NCBI GenBank assembly: GCA_003233255.1
Contig: QILH01000177.1
Coordinates: 1-34,941 of the forward strand
Direction: 5' to 3'
DNA length: 34,941 nucleotides
Origin: Gammaproteobacteria bacterium
GTDB taxonomy: Bacteria > Pseudomonadota > Gammaproteobacteria > UBA6429 > Thiohalophilaceae
Shown: positions 18,767 to 31,213 of the stretch, piece after piece
How positions within the stretch are numbered: the first letter of the stretch is position 1
Layout: each line of letters opens with the position of its first letter
Position numbers and translations under genes: made by a program
Notes under the pieces: generated by a model
Database searches by the model: none
What the model was told of the DNA's origin: nothing
Seen by the model: only the letters and a program-made list of their open reading frames with translations

Positions 18767-21700
18767 TTAAATATCTTCCTGTATAACCAGTAATCCCTGA
18801 CCTGCTCCCACCTGGCTACCCTGGTGACGATTAATATCGTAAACCGTACCGTTATGCGTTGAACTCACCGTGATTTCCATTTTCATAGATTCTAAAATGA
18901 CCAGAGGTTGCCCAATTTTTATATGATCACCCTTTTTGACTAAGACTTCCCATACGCTACCGGCGACCGTGCTCTGTATTACAATGCCATTGTCTGGCAA
19001 AAATTCTTCTTCTAATAACTCAGCCTGTAGATCCTGTTCTGAATCAAAATTAATTTGTCCTGACGCTATCCATTGTTGCAATTCTTCGTTGAAGGCCTTT
19101 TCCCTGTTGTCAGTGTATTTTTCAATTGATTCAGCATTCTCAATTAAAAATTCTTTATACTCTGATAAGCTAAAATTAACATCTTCGATTTTTAGCGGAT
19201 AGCGACCATAAGGAAAGTCTTTTCTAATATCCTGCAATTCATCCGCACCCACTTCATAAAATTTAATTTGATCGAAAAATCGCAGCAACCACGGCTGACT
19301 GAATTCTCGAGTACTTTTATAACGGTTCCACATTTGCAGGGTGCGACCTATAAATTGATACCCTCCGGGGCCTTCCATACCATAAACGCACAGATATGAC
19401 CCGCCAATTCCCACTGAATTTTCGGCCGTCCAGGTGCGTGCCGGGTTGTATTTCGTCGTCACTAAACGATGCCGCGGGTCAATGGGTGTTGCGACAGGTG
19501 CACCCAGATAAACATCCCCAAGCCCCATAACCAGATAGCTCGCATCAAAAACAATTTTTTTCACATCATTAATGCTTTTCAGACCATTAATCCGACGTAT
19601 AAATTCTATATTGTCTGGACACCAGGGCGCATCCTTACGAACCGACTGCATATATTTTTCGATAGCCTGATGACAGACCTCATCATCCCAGCTTAGCGGT
19701 AAATGTACGATTCTGGCCGGTACTGACAAGCTGGTTTTATTGTCAATATTTTTTTCCAGCGCAGCTAACATTGTAAGTAATTCATCAAGTGGTAATTGGT
19801 GGTTATCGTAGTGAATCTGTAATGAACGAATTCCAGGCGTTATATCTACAATTCCCGCAATATTTTTCGCCTTTAACAACAAATACAACGCATGTACACG
19901 AAAACGAAGTTCGATATCAAGCACTAACGAGCCATACTCAATAAGTAAATATTTATCTCCAGCCGGTCGATACACAATTTCAGGCCCACAATTGTCTTCG
20001 GCTATCGTCTTAAGTATCGGTGTTTGTTCGATCACTGATTTAAGCGGACAGGGTATAACTGAAATTTCGGAAAACAAAAGATCCGATATCATTTGATTCT
20101 GACAAATTTCCTTGCGGGTTGCCGTCTCTAGATCTACCGGAATAAAGCGTAATTTATCACCCGCTTTAAGCTGACCTAACTTCCATAAATCAGCCGCTAT
20201 AACGGTTACAGGACAGACAAAACCACCGAGAGACGGGCCATCTGGGCCGAGAATCACCGGCATGTCACCCGTAAAATCAACACTGCCAATGGCATATGCA
20301 TTATCATGTATATTGGATGGATGCATTCCCGCTTCACCACCATCCGTACGCGCCCATTCGGGTTTCGGCCCCACCAGACGAATACCTGTACGACTTGAGT
20401 TATAATGAACTTCCCATACCGATTCAAAAAATGTTTCGATATCCTCTACTGTAAAAAAGTCAGGTGCCCCGTGAGGCCCATATATAACATTTAACTCCCA
20501 TTGGTTATTGATATCGGGGATTAATTTTTCCGGAAAAGAGGTCGACATTACCTGTCGAGCGGATAACGGAATTTTTAATACATCCCCAGTTCGAATCGCA
20601 CGTCCAGCATGACCGCCAAATTTACCTAATGTAAATGTTGACTTCGAGTACAGGTAATCGGGGCAGACAAAACCGTCTTTTATCGCCAGATATGCACGAG
20701 CTCCCGAAGTATCAATTTTTTTAATTGTTAAAGTTTGACCGGCTTCAACATCAATCACCTGCCAAAAGGGTATTAACTGATTATCCAGCAGGGCCATCAT
20801 CTTTGCTCCCGCAAGCACCAGTTGAGTAGCGCAGTTAAACTTTAAAACTGGACCATTTAAAGTTATCTCCAGACCTGCCGCAGTTGGTTTGTTGTTGAGA
20901 ATTCGGTTTGCAAATCGAAAGGACAGGCTATCAAAGGGGCCTGATGGGGGCACACCTACATCCCAATACCCTGTTCTGCCTGGGTAATCTTGAATGGTTG
21001 TCATCGTTCCGCCATTCAGGACATCAACAGTATTCGGTAAATAGTCAAACTCGTTCAAAAATCGAGTAAATATTCGTCCTTCGGTAAAGACAATGGTTTC
21101 AAGAATTTGTTGTATATATTCGCTATTTGTTTCAACGCCGTATATTTGTATTTTATCTAACGCCATATGCAGTTCTGCAATAGCCTGCTCTCGCGTATCC
21201 GATTTAACCACAACCTTTGCCAGCATTGGATCAAAATAAGACGAAACCTCTACACCCGCTGAAATCCAGCTATCGATTCTTAAACCAGAAACGACAGGAA
21301 AGACCACCTCACTTAATAAACCTGATGAGGGTTGAAAATCTTTATTCGCATCCTCAGCATATAATCTGGCCTGAATCGCATGCCCATCAGGCTTTAAGTT
21401 CTTTGGTAAGGCTGGCAGTTCATCTGCCGCCAGTTCTATCATCCATTTAACCAGATCCACTCCGAACACTTCTTCGGTAACACCGTGCTCAACCTGTAAC
21501 CGAGTATTAACTTCTAAAAAGTAAAATAGATCTGTTTCCTGATCGTATATATATTCAACAGTACCTGCATTACGGTAGTTAATAGCTGCAACAAGCTCGA
21601 CTGCCTTGTGCTGTAATTCGGCACGCACTTTATCAGGTATGTTTGGCGCAGGCGTTTCTTCTATTACCTTTTGATTACGTCGTTGCGTTGAACAATCTCG

Positions 21701-22375
21701 TTCACCCAGGGCTATAGCATGGCCTTTTCCATCACCAAATATTTGAACTTCAATATGACGCGCATGTTCAACAAATTTTTCTAAAAACACACCATCGTTA
21801 GAGAAATTATTTTCACTTAAACGACGAACCGAATCAAATGCATCGGCTAATTCCTGCTCATTCCAGCACAATTGCATACCGATACCACCTCCACCTGCAG
21901 TGCTTTTAAGCATGAGCGGGTAACCAATATCCTTACCTATCGTAATAGCCTGAGAAACATCCTCAATTAAATCACTACCAGGTAAAAGAGGCATATTATT
22001 TTTTTCAGCTAACGCTCGTGCGCTGTGTTTCAGTCCAAAGGCACGCATTTGATCTGCCGTTGGGCCGATAAAAACAATACCTTCAGCTTCACAGCGAGTA
22101 ACAAACTCAGCATTTTCGCTTAAAAAACCATAACCAGGATGAATCGCTTCGGCACCACACTTACGGATTATTGAAAATATCTTGTCCTGGTTTAAATAGG
22201 TATCCGCTGCTCGACCTTCACCTAATGAATATGATTCAGTTGCATGGGATACATGCAGAGATTCCGCATCGACCTCATTAAAAATGGCAACCGACTGGAT
22301 TCCCATATCATTGAGTGTACGAATTATTCGCGTTGCGATTGCACCACGATTTGCTATTAAGACTTTTTTGAACAT
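18767..22375 (-). CDS. biotin-dependent urea (or guanidine) carboxylase
   Basis: Biotin carboxylase domain (MFKKVLIANRGAIATRIIRT...HPGYGFLSENAEF), carboxyltransferase domains (GGTMTTIQDYPGRTGYWDVGVPPSGPFD; HDNAYAIGSVDFTGDMPVILGPDGPSLGGFVCPVTV), BCCP site LESMKMEI. ORF extends to 22414; ATG at 22375 matches homologous starts. Confidence 0.94.
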   Translation of the reverse strand: MFKKVLIANRGAIATRIIRTLNDMGIQSVAIFNEVDAESLHVSHATESYSLGEGRAADTYLNQDKIFSIIRKCGAEAIHPGYGFLSENAEFVTRCEAEGIVFIGPTADQMRAFGLKHSARALAEKNNMPLLPGSDLIEDVSQAITIGKDIGYPLMLKSTAGGGGIGMQLCWNEQELADAFDSVRRLSENNFSNDGVFLEKFVEHARHIEVQIFGDGKGHAIALGERDCSTQRRNQKVIEETPAPNIPDKVRAELQHKAVELVAAINYRNAGTVEYIYDQETDLFYFLEVNTRLQVEHGVTEEVFGVDLVKWMIELAADELPALPKNLKPDGHAIQARLYAEDANKDFQPSSGLLSEVVFPVVSGLRIDSWISAGVEVSSYFDPMLAKVVVKSDTREQAIAELHMALDKIQIYGVETNSEYIQQILETIVFTEGRIFTRFLNEFDYLPNTVDVLNGGTMTTIQDYPGRTGYWDVGVPPSGPFDSLSFRFANRILNNKPTAAGLEITLNGPVLKFNCATQLVLAGAKMMALLDNQLIPFWQVIDVEAGQTLTIKKIDTSGARAYLAIKDGFVCPDYLYSKSTFTLGKFGGHAGRAIRTGDVLKIPLSARQVMSTSFPEKLIPDINNQWELNVIYGPHGAPDFFTVEDIETFFESVWEVHYNSSRTGIRLVGPKPEWARTDGGEAGMHPSNIHDNAYAIGSVDFTGDMPVILGPDGPSLGGFVCPVTVIAADLWKLGQLKAGDKLRFIPVDLETATRKEICQNQMISDLLFSEISVIPCPLKSVIEQTPILKTIAEDNCGPEIVYRPAGDKYLLIEYGSLVLDIELRFRVHALYLLLKAKNIAGIVDITPGIRSLQIHYDNHQLPLDELLTMLAALEKNIDNKTSLSVPARIVHLPLSWDDEVCHQAIEKYMQSVRKDAPWCPDNIEFIRRINGLKSINDVKKIVFDASYLVMGLGDVYLGAPVATPIDPRHRLVTTKYNPARTWTAENSVGIGGSYLCVYGMEGPGGYQFIGRTLQMWNRYKSTREFSQPWLLRFFDQIKFYEVGADELQDIRKDFPYGRYPLKIEDVNFSLSEYKEFLIENAESIEKYTDNREKAFNEELQQWIASGQINFDSEQDLQAELLEEEFLPDNGIVIQSTVAGSVWEVLVKKGDHIKIGQPLVILESMKMEITVSSTHNGTVYDINRHQGSQVGAGQGLLVIQEDI

Positions 22376-22460
22376 ATGCTTGTAATTTTTACTACAAGTG
22401 ACAGGCCGTCCCATCGTGATACGTTCGTCTAACGGGTCGTCCCGCCGACAAAAAGTAGTA

Positions 22461-23099
22461 TTAACCCCAGATTAGCATTTCGATCGGCGTAGGGTTGTAG
22501 CCATTGCAGGGATTGTTTAATTGCGGACAGTTCGAAACTAACACTATCACGTCCATTTTAGCTTCCAGTTCAACATATTTCCCGGCTGCTGAAATTCCGT
22601 CTTCAAATGTTAATTCGCCTTCTGGAGTAACCGGCACATTCATGAAAAAATTAATATTGTGAGTAATATCGCGTTTACTCATATTAAACTGTTCGTTTTC
22701 GGCTACTGCCAACATCCAGCTATCCCGACACGCGTGCATGCATTTTTTTTCAAGAGCATAACGTACGGTATTACTTTCTGTGGCACAGGCTCCTCCTAGA
22801 GTGTCATGACGACCACAGGTATCGGCTATGATCTCCAACATTGGGTTGCATTCGTTCGACATCAAAACCGTTCCGGCAGAAAGATAAACATTGCCTTGCT
22901 CTCTAATCGTATCCATCGCGCTATAGCGTTCCGTAGGATCTTCAGCAGAATAAAAAAGGGTATCTGCGGCCTGATTTCCCTCCAGATCCAGTATTCGAAC
23001 CGTTTGCCCTTTGCTTATGGATCGTATGAAATAATCACCCGCCAGGACGATCTCACGAAAACTCGCCTGCGAAGAGGATAGCAGGCTTTCCTTAATCAC
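22461..23099 (-). CDS. urea carboxylase-associated protein 2-like (DUF1989; putative carboxyguanidine deiminase subunit)
   Basis: [49 protein letters not shown]...[21 protein letters not shown], family typical of urea carboxylase loci. Confidence 0.9.
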   Translation of the reverse strand: MIKESLLSSSQASFREIVLAGDYFIRSISKGQTVRILDLEGNQAADTLFYSAEDPTERYSAMDTIREQGNVYLSAGTVLMSNECNPMLEIIADTCGRHDTLGGACATESNTVRYALEKKCMHACRDSWMLAVAENEQFNMSKRDITHNINFFMNVPVTPEGELTFEDGISAAGKYVELEAKMDVIVLVSNCPQLNNPCNGYNPTPIEMLIWG

Positions 23100-23116
23100 A
23101 ATGTATCTCCACTTGA

Positions 23117-23854
23117 TTAAGCTCCTAACCCAAGGTGATAAATTCTATTATTCTCAAATCCACGTTGATTCTCCGTACAGGAGTTCATACAAAGATCATC
23201 AGCGTTTATTGGTTGTGAAGTCAGTATTTCATAGTGTACAGGTTTTTGGGGATACGTTTTCTGTTTATTCAGTGGATGTGGGCAGGTATGTAAAATTAAC
23301 AGCGTGTCCATTTCGAATCTGAGCTGGATGAAATCGCCAGCACTAGAATGATTCTCGATATACCGAAGATTTCCTTCAACATCGGTTTCAACACGACTAA
23401 ACAAATTTAAATTTGCAGCCATATCTTTTTTTCCAAGTCCATATTTGGCTAACTCAACTAAAAAGCTGTCATAGCCATTTTTATACCAGTCATTGTGGTG
23501 GTCTTGATAGTTATGTTCACCCCATTTCTCAATCACCATGGGACGGGTGATATTGCCGCAAACGGTTTCATGCCAACCTGTTGTGTCATCTACAACCGAA
23601 CAAAATATGCGCCCCATATCTGAGTACAAACAATGTCCCCTGGTTATCTTGAATGTGTGTTGGCATTTTAATGTATCAGGGGCATTGTAACGCTCTAACA
23701 TATTTTCAGGATTATAAAATAACATCCCAACATTGGCCCCGCCCTCTATGTCCGTGAGCTTTAATGTCGTCCCTTTTCGCATTCGCATCGACCAGTGACA
23801 AGCCCCATTCAGCGTGTCCGAGTATAAAACAGGGTCTGTAGAATTATTTGGCAT
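23117..23854 (-). CDS. urea carboxylase-associated protein 1-like (DUF1989; putative carboxyguanidine deiminase subunit)
   Basis: [69 protein letters not shown]. Upstream of its paralogue with a 17-nt gap. Confidence 0.9.
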   Translation of the reverse strand: MPNNSTDPVLYSDTLNGACHWSMRMRKGTTLKLTDIEGGANVGMLFYNPENMLERYNAPDTLKCQHTFKITRGHCLYSDMGRIFCSVVDDTTGWHETVCGNITRPMVIEKWGEHNYQDHHNDWYKNGYDSFLVELAKYGLGKKDMAANLNLFSRVETDVEGNLRYIENHSSAGDFIQLRFEMDTLLILHTCPHPLNKQKTYPQKPVHYEILTSQPINADDLCMNSCTENQRGFENNRIYHLGLGA

Positions 23855-23875
23855 GGTAATGTCCTGATAGCAATT

Positions 23876-24337
23876 CTAATTTGACCCAGTCTGAGTCATT
23901 GGATGAAGTTGTGGCATTATTGCCGTGGAGATTAATAATTTACCTGACATGACGCCTCGACACGATAGCATTTGGTCAGCAATAGAATTCAATGTTTCTG
24001 TTGGCCCCTGTACTAAAATAACTTCCAACGTTTGTGAATCAATCAAATTAATATGCAAAGAACTAATTACTTCATTTATATATTTATGTTGTATAGCCGC
24101 CAATTTATTAACCAGCCCATGAGTAGAGTGATCGTAAACCAGATTTATGGTGCCGGCCATAATATTCTGTCCGACATCTTTTTTATGCTCGGTAACTTGA
24201 GTGCTCACTAATTCAGAGATTGCCTGCGAGCGACTACCAAACCCTCTACTATCCAACATTTCATCAAACTCAGTTAGCAATCTCTCGGGCAGCGAGATAC
24301 TAATTCGGGTTAACTCTGACTTGACGCTAATATCCAT
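23876..24337 (-). CDS. NikR-like ribbon-helix-helix transcriptional regulator with ACT-like C-terminal domain
   Basis: N-terminal RHH: LTRISISLPERLLTEFDEMLDSRGFGSRSQAISELV. C-terminal NikR-like domain: TINLVYDHSTHGLVNKLAAIQHKYINEVISSLHINLIDSQTLEVILVQG. Confidence 0.88.
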   Translation of the reverse strand: MDISVKSELTRISISLPERLLTEFDEMLDSRGFGSRSQAISELVSTQVTEHKKDVGQNIMAGTINLVYDHSTHGLVNKLAAIQHKYINEVISSLHINLIDSQTLEVILVQGPTETLNSIADQMLSCRGVMSGKLLISTAIMPQLHPMTQTGSN

Positions 24338-24355
24338 GATGATTAATTAAACTTT

Positions 24356-25273
24356 TTATTCAACATGATCTACATCGTCATCCACCGGCACCATGTTCAT
24401 CATATTCATGTGATCACCGGGTAACTCTGGATCTTCACTGTCTGCTGGATGAATCAGCTCTTCTAATCTTGCCTTGGTCGCTAAAAATTCCGGGCTCAAA
24501 AATTGTTCGGGATTGCGAGGCCTGGGCACGGGCACCTCAACAATTTCCTGTACTTCTCCGGGATTCGCTTTTAATACCAGTACTCTATCTGCGAGATAAA
24601 CCGCTTCATCTAAATCATGGGTAATAAACAGTATGGTTACATCAATATTACGCCAGATATCCAGTAGATAGGACTGCATTTTAGCTCGCGTTTGTGAGTC
24701 AAGCGCTCCAAAGGGTTCATCCATCAACAAAATCCTGGGTTTATTTGCCAGCGCACGAGCAATGGCGACGCGTTGTTTCATACCTCCAGATAATTGATGT
24801 GGATAGGCATCAGCAAACTTGTCCAACCCAACCAGATCAATCCATTGCAACGCATCTTCTTCCGCCGGCCCTTTTCCATGCCCTGCTATCTCAAGCCCAA
24901 ACATGACGTTACGTTTAACAGACAACCAGGGAAATAGTGTATAACCTTGAAATACCATACCTCGATCCGGGCCAGGCCCGTCAATTTCATTCCCATCGAG
25001 CAATACCTGACCGGACGTTTTAGTCTCTAATCCGGCGAGTGTCCTGATTAAAGTAGACTTACCACACCCCGATGGACCAATAACACATACAAACTCACGT
25101 CGGTAGGTTTTAAAATTAAGAGCTTTTAAAGCCACGACATCATCAGTGGGGGTTTCAAATATCTTTGTTAGATTTTTAATGTTCAGGATGACAGGACGCT
25201 GTTTTAGTTTATCAAAACGAGCCTTCACTTCATCAGACTGATCTAAATAGCTGGGTAAATCGAGTTTATTCAT
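24356..25273 (-). CDS. ABC transporter ATP-binding protein (nitrate/sulfonate/taurine-type family)
   Basis: Walker [10 protein letters not shown], signature [15 protein letters not shown], Walker [14 protein letters not shown]-loop [17 protein letters not shown]. Confidence 0.95.
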   Translation of the reverse strand: MNKLDLPSYLDQSDEVKARFDKLKQRPVILNIKNLTKIFETPTDDVVALKALNFKTYRREFVCVIGPSGCGKSTLIRTLAGLETKTSGQVLLDGNEIDGPGPDRGMVFQGYTLFPWLSVKRNVMFGLEIAGHGKGPAEEDALQWIDLVGLDKFADAYPHQLSGGMKQRVAIARALANKPRILLMDEPFGALDSQTRAKMQSYLLDIWRNIDVTILFITHDLDEAVYLADRVLVLKANPGEVQEIVEVPVPRPRNPEQFLSPEFLATKARLEELIHPADSEDPELPGDHMNMMNMVPVDDDVDHVE

Positions 25274-25293
25274 AATTTTATATCTACGGCCAA

Positions 25294-26253
25294 TTAAGAT
25301 AATGACTTATGTTGTTCCCACGGGAATAGATGTTTTCCAATCAATCTTAAAATAATATCGCTCGATAACCCTATGATACCAATCATCATGATCGCCGCAT
25401 AAACGTTATCAAAATTTTTGTATCGTGCCTGTTGCGTTATGAACCAGGTAATTCCCGAACTGGAACCAATTAATTCCGCAACGATTAAATAGGTCCAGGC
25501 CCAGCCTAGTAAAATTCGCAAATCACGGAACAAGTTAGTGCTAATTCCGGGTAAAACTACTTTGAATAATAAAGATGTGCGTTTTGCTCCCAAGGTTAAA
25601 GCTGCTTCTACTAACATTGGATCAAGTTTGCGTGTGGTATTAGCAATGACTAAAACCTGTTGAAAAAACGTACCTATGAATATGATCGCAATCTTTGGCC
25701 CCTGATGGATACCGAGGATGGCCACGGCCAGTGCCCCGAAGGCCGGAGCAGGTAAATAGCGAAAAAATTCTATAAACGGTTCATTTAGTTTGGAAAAAAT
25801 CCGGTATGTTCCCATTAATACCCCTAAGGGGACTCCAAAAATCGAGGAAATAACAAACCCCCAGAATATAACCTTGATACTGTCCCATAGACTCTCGTGT
25901 AACCACTTTTCATTTCGTCTTGTGGGTTCAGTTACAAAGGCAGTATAAAATGCGGATGCCACTTCATCAGGAGCAGGAAAATAAATAGGATTCGCAGGCA
26001 GGCCTTCCGGAATGGCTTTCCCTTCAGCTAAAACATTAGCTTTTTCTCTTTCAAATATTTCACGATCAACCAGCAGCCCCTCACTAAAATAAGATACATC
26101 TCCAGGAACGGTAATCTCAACTTTAGGATGCCAGACGTAAGGAACATAACTAACAATAGACCAGACCGTCAATGGGATAATAAAACTTAACGTGGCCAGA
26201 ATAAAATTCTGGTATTGTTTTAATTTCCGTCTCAATATAGATGATGCAGACAT
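25294..26253 (-). CDS. ABC transporter permease (nitrate/sulfonate/taurine-type family)
   Basis: Multiple TM helices. [48 protein letters not shown] contains the EAA loop. Extended periplasmic insertion after TM1. Confidence 0.92.
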   Translation of the reverse strand: MSASSILRRKLKQYQNFILATLSFIIPLTVWSIVSYVPYVWHPKVEITVPGDVSYFSEGLLVDREIFEREKANVLAEGKAIPEGLPANPIYFPAPDEVASAFYTAFVTEPTRRNEKWLHESLWDSIKVIFWGFVISSIFGVPLGVLMGTYRIFSKLNEPFIEFFRYLPAPAFGALAVAILGIHQGPKIAIIFIGTFFQQVLVIANTTRKLDPMLVEAALTLGAKRTSLLFKVVLPGISTNLFRDLRILLGWAWTYLIVAELIGSSSGITWFITQQARYKNFDNVYAAIMMIGIIGLSSDIILRLIGKHLFPWEQHKSLS

Positions 26254-26323
26254 ATAGTTGATCGCATTTTTGTTATTGGTATATGTTTCTGTCTAAAATA
26301 ATTAGCAACAGTGTAGCTAAAAT

Positions 26324-26354
26324 CGTCATCCCCGCTATGTATACGGGAATGACG
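26324..26354. repeat. intergenic hairpin (REP-like) between substrate-binding protein and permease genes
   Basis: CGTCATCCCCGCTATGTATACGGGAATGACG, imperfect palindrome in the gap inside the transporter operon. Confidence 0.65.
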
Positions 26355-26391
26355 TTTATTATCTTATATAATATGATAATTTAGCATGCGC

Positions 26392-27369
26392 TTACATCTT
26401 ATCGATTATCGATGAGTCAATATAAGACTCATACTTCTCAGGCTTTTTATACACCTTATTCGCAACATTGAAGTCATCGGATATTTTCGACGAACCATAA
26501 ATGGATTTAAAACCATCGGCTTTTTTGAAGTAAGCTTTCGCTTCTTTTAGCGTCAGTATTTTAGTACCCTTAACAATCTCGGCATACTGCTTTGGTTTTA
26601 ATCCTACGCGTGATGCCATAATTTTTATAGCATCATCATGCGTCTTTGGGTTTTGAATATATTCGACTATGCGATACCACACTTTCGCAATTTTTGCGTA
26701 CTCCGCCTTACGTGCAGAATAACTCTGTGGCGTGGCGGCAAGTGTGTCATAGATTAATCCAGGTTTATCCGCACTGCTATAGAGTTTTTTGGATCCAGGA
26801 ACCAGTTTTAATGCCTGACCGGAATTCGGTTGCCACGCTACTATTGCTGCAACCTGACCTGATGCGAGCACTTGCGGAGTTTCATTGGTCGGCACATTGA
26901 CAAGTTCAACATCTTTCTCACTCATGCCGTGGTCTTTTAACGCATTCAATAAAATTAAATGCCCAACGAAGCCAATTTCAACTCCAACTTTTTTGCCCTT
27001 AAGATCTTTTATCGATTTAATCCCCGGTGCACCAACGACCATATCATTACCGTTACTATAATCATTGATCAGAAACATAACGCTCTTTGCGCCCGTTGAC
27101 CCGGTAACCAGCGCATCGCCATTGGTCATCGCTACGGCATCGAGCTTACCTGCCGCAAAAGCATCCATTGACGCAACATAATCGAACCACTCAAACTGCA
27201 CCTTAACGCCGGCTTCTTTAAACCAGTCTTTTTCAATCCCAACTTCCCAGGCAACCCAGCCCGGCCAATCGCTATAACCTATTCTAATTGGGTCTGCGGC
27301 CTGGGCCGTCGCCGATAATAAAAACGCCGCGACCAGGGTCACCAGATATTTTTTTATTGTTAATCTCAT
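26392..27369 (-). CDS. ABC transporter periplasmic substrate-binding protein (NMT1/TauA/SsuA-like)
   Basis: Signal peptide [27 protein letters not shown], then [38 protein letters not shown] at 27369 preceded by GAGGAG SD; the longer ORF start at 27384 is a TTG. Confidence 0.93.
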   Translation of the reverse strand: MRLTIKKYLVTLVAAFLLSATAQAADPIRIGYSDWPGWVAWEVGIEKDWFKEAGVKVQFEWFDYVASMDAFAAGKLDAVAMTNGDALVTGSTGAKSVMFLINDYSNGNDMVVGAPGIKSIKDLKGKKVGVEIGFVGHLILLNALKDHGMSEKDVELVNVPTNETPQVLASGQVAAIVAWQPNSGQALKLVPGSKKLYSSADKPGLIYDTLAATPQSYSARKAEYAKIAKVWYRIVEYIQNPKTHDDAIKIMASRVGLKPKQYAEIVKGTKILTLKEAKAYFKKADGFKSIYGSSKISDDFNVANKVYKKPEKYESYIDSSIIDKM

Positions 27370-27431
27370 CAATTCACTCCTCAAGTATTACAAAATTGGA
27401 TTTAAGTATTACTATTCTTTTACTACATCAG

Positions 27432-27447
27432 AGCAAAGGCTGTGCCA
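27432..27447 (-). promoter_or_regulatory. sigma-54 (RpoN) -24/-12 promoter upstream of the transporter/carboxylase operon
   Basis: Minus strand TGGCAC-AGCCT-TTGCT: GG (-24) and GC (-12) with exact 10-nt spacing, ~63 bp upstream of the ATG. Confidence 0.8.
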
Positions 27448-27511
27448 CGATTGTTTTATTAATATTTTTGATGTATTTCAATGGCTTATCATATCTGGCA
27501 TTAAATCATAC

Positions 27512-27526
27512 GCACCAGGAAGGCGC
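27512..27526. promoter_or_regulatory. probable NtrC binding site (enhancer)
   Basis: Minus strand GCGCC-TTCCT-GGTGC, one mismatch from the NtrC-type palindrome GCACC-N5-GGTGC, ~65 bp upstream of the -24 element. Confidence 0.6.
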
Positions 27527-27698
27527 AAGACATTTTATTTTGACTCATTATAGAGCGTAAAGCGGCTATTATTTGTTTATTTTAAACAGCCGTTCTCTAT
27601 GCAAAATCAATGACCGGCGTATGATGAAGTAATCTACTCTGAATATAAGTAACGACGGCTTGTTGCTTAATCCGTTCGCTAATTCAAACCCGTCACTA

Positions 27699-28448
27699 TT
27701 AATCTAAGTATTTCTTCTGCCAGATTAAATACTGCTGGCGAACCTCTTCGGCGAATTTAAATTTGTTCGTCTGCCCCTCAGGAGAAATCGCATCGTAAAC
27801 AATAAAGTTCGCATGATCATTTGGGCTGCTCATAAAGTGCCACATTTTATTCAGCAGCGTATGGGGTTCTGTCCATTCGAATACATCTTGCGCTTCGTAG
27901 TTAATAAACACAGGAATGATCGGAACCCCTGTTCGCATAGAAATATCAAATGCACCGGCTTGAAAGGTATCGTTTATGCGCTTACCAAAACAGCCGCCCT
28001 CAGGAAATAACGCAATATTCTTACCCTGCTCCAGCTTCTCGATCATCATGTCGACGGCCTCATGGCGAGAGTCACGGTCTTTGCGCTGTACAAAAATAGT
28101 TCCCGCAGCCACATTGATGCGACCCGCTAACCACCAGCTCTTTACCCCTTCTTTGGCCAGTGGATAGATGTCAAATAAGGCCGGGATTCCGACATCTTCA
28201 AATGCCGAGGGATGATTAGCAATTAATATAAATTGCTTTGGTAATGGATTCTGATTTTTTTGATGTAATCTAAGATCGACCCCAAGCGCCCGAACAAACA
28301 TAGAACACCAAATACGAAAAAACCGATGAAAGTAAGGCCTCGTCATGTGAGTCGGTAACCAGGCCCACATGTAAAGGCATAGAGTCAAAATCGCTAACTC
28401 TATCCAGCTCCATGTTAACCATAATATCTTAATTACTAATGCCAGCAT
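27699..28448 (-). CDS. 1-acyl-sn-glycerol-3-phosphate acyltransferase (PlsC-like)
   Basis: LIANHPSAFEDVG resembles the N-H-x(4)-D acyltransferase motif; ALFPEGGCFGKRINDTFQAGAF is the glycerophosphate-binding FPEG block. Confidence 0.85.
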   Translation of the reverse strand: MLALVIKILWLTWSWIELAILTLCLYMWAWLPTHMTRPYFHRFFRIWCSMFVRALGVDLRLHQKNQNPLPKQFILIANHPSAFEDVGIPALFDIYPLAKEGVKSWWLAGRINVAAGTIFVQRKDRDSRHEAVDMMIEKLEQGKNIALFPEGGCFGKRINDTFQAGAFDISMRTGVPIIPVFINYEAQDVFEWTEPHTLLNKMWHFMSSPNDHANFIVYDAISPEGQTNKFKFAEEVRQQYLIWQKKYLD

Positions 28449-28571
28449 GAGCGTCTTTTCTCCACGAGAAATTTGTTACGGCTCCCTAAAGCATAGTCAA
28501 TAATCTAAAACCTCGATAGGAAAGACGCTTTTTTGTTGTTCATCCGGTAATATAAACCTCATAGTAGCATC

Positions 28572-30860
<2,289 letters not shown>

Positions 30861-30959
30861 TTAAATATATAAGCTGGCCGCATAAATAGCGGACATTATA
30901 TTTCAATTTAAGAACGGGTTCAGCCTTTTAATTTATTCTAAGGTATGCATTTAATTCAT

Positions 30960-31175
30960 GGATGCAGGCATCCCATAACTCGCGACAAATAGAAAACATC
31001 TCATAGCCGCGTGCGATTTATGTTCGTCATTGGCGTGTAGAGAATGCTTCTTGAACCGCGCAGCCATTCCAGGCAGTGCGAAGCATGTGAACCGAAGCGC
31101 AGCATAATGGAAGAATCTTGAGTACCGTACTTTCCATTACGCTTCGCTCCAGTCAAGATGACCGTATCCAGTTAA
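30960..31175. repeat. intergenic region with several imperfect inverted repeats
   Basis: GGATGC-AG-GCATCC at 30960-30973. AATCTTGA (31114-31121) / TCAAGAT (31153-31159) and an imperfect ...AATGGAA / TTCCATTACGCTTCGCT pair nested inside 31092-31160. Confidence 0.5.
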
Positions 31176-31213
31176 CGGGACAGTCGTGATATTATACCCC
31201 AGTTAATGTTATC

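Noticed and set aside
22806-23322. Plus-strand ORFs (91 and 73 aa) across the UAAP gene junction
   Set aside because: Opposite two convincing DUF1989-family genes and lacking domain signatures.
27370-27700. Possible ykkC/guanidine-I or mini-ykkC riboswitch upstream of the carboxylase operon
   Set aside because: Looked on the minus strand for the conserved ykkC core and for paired ACGR-loop hairpins and saw neither. The sigma-54/NtrC signals explain the region better. A covariance-model search is still needed.
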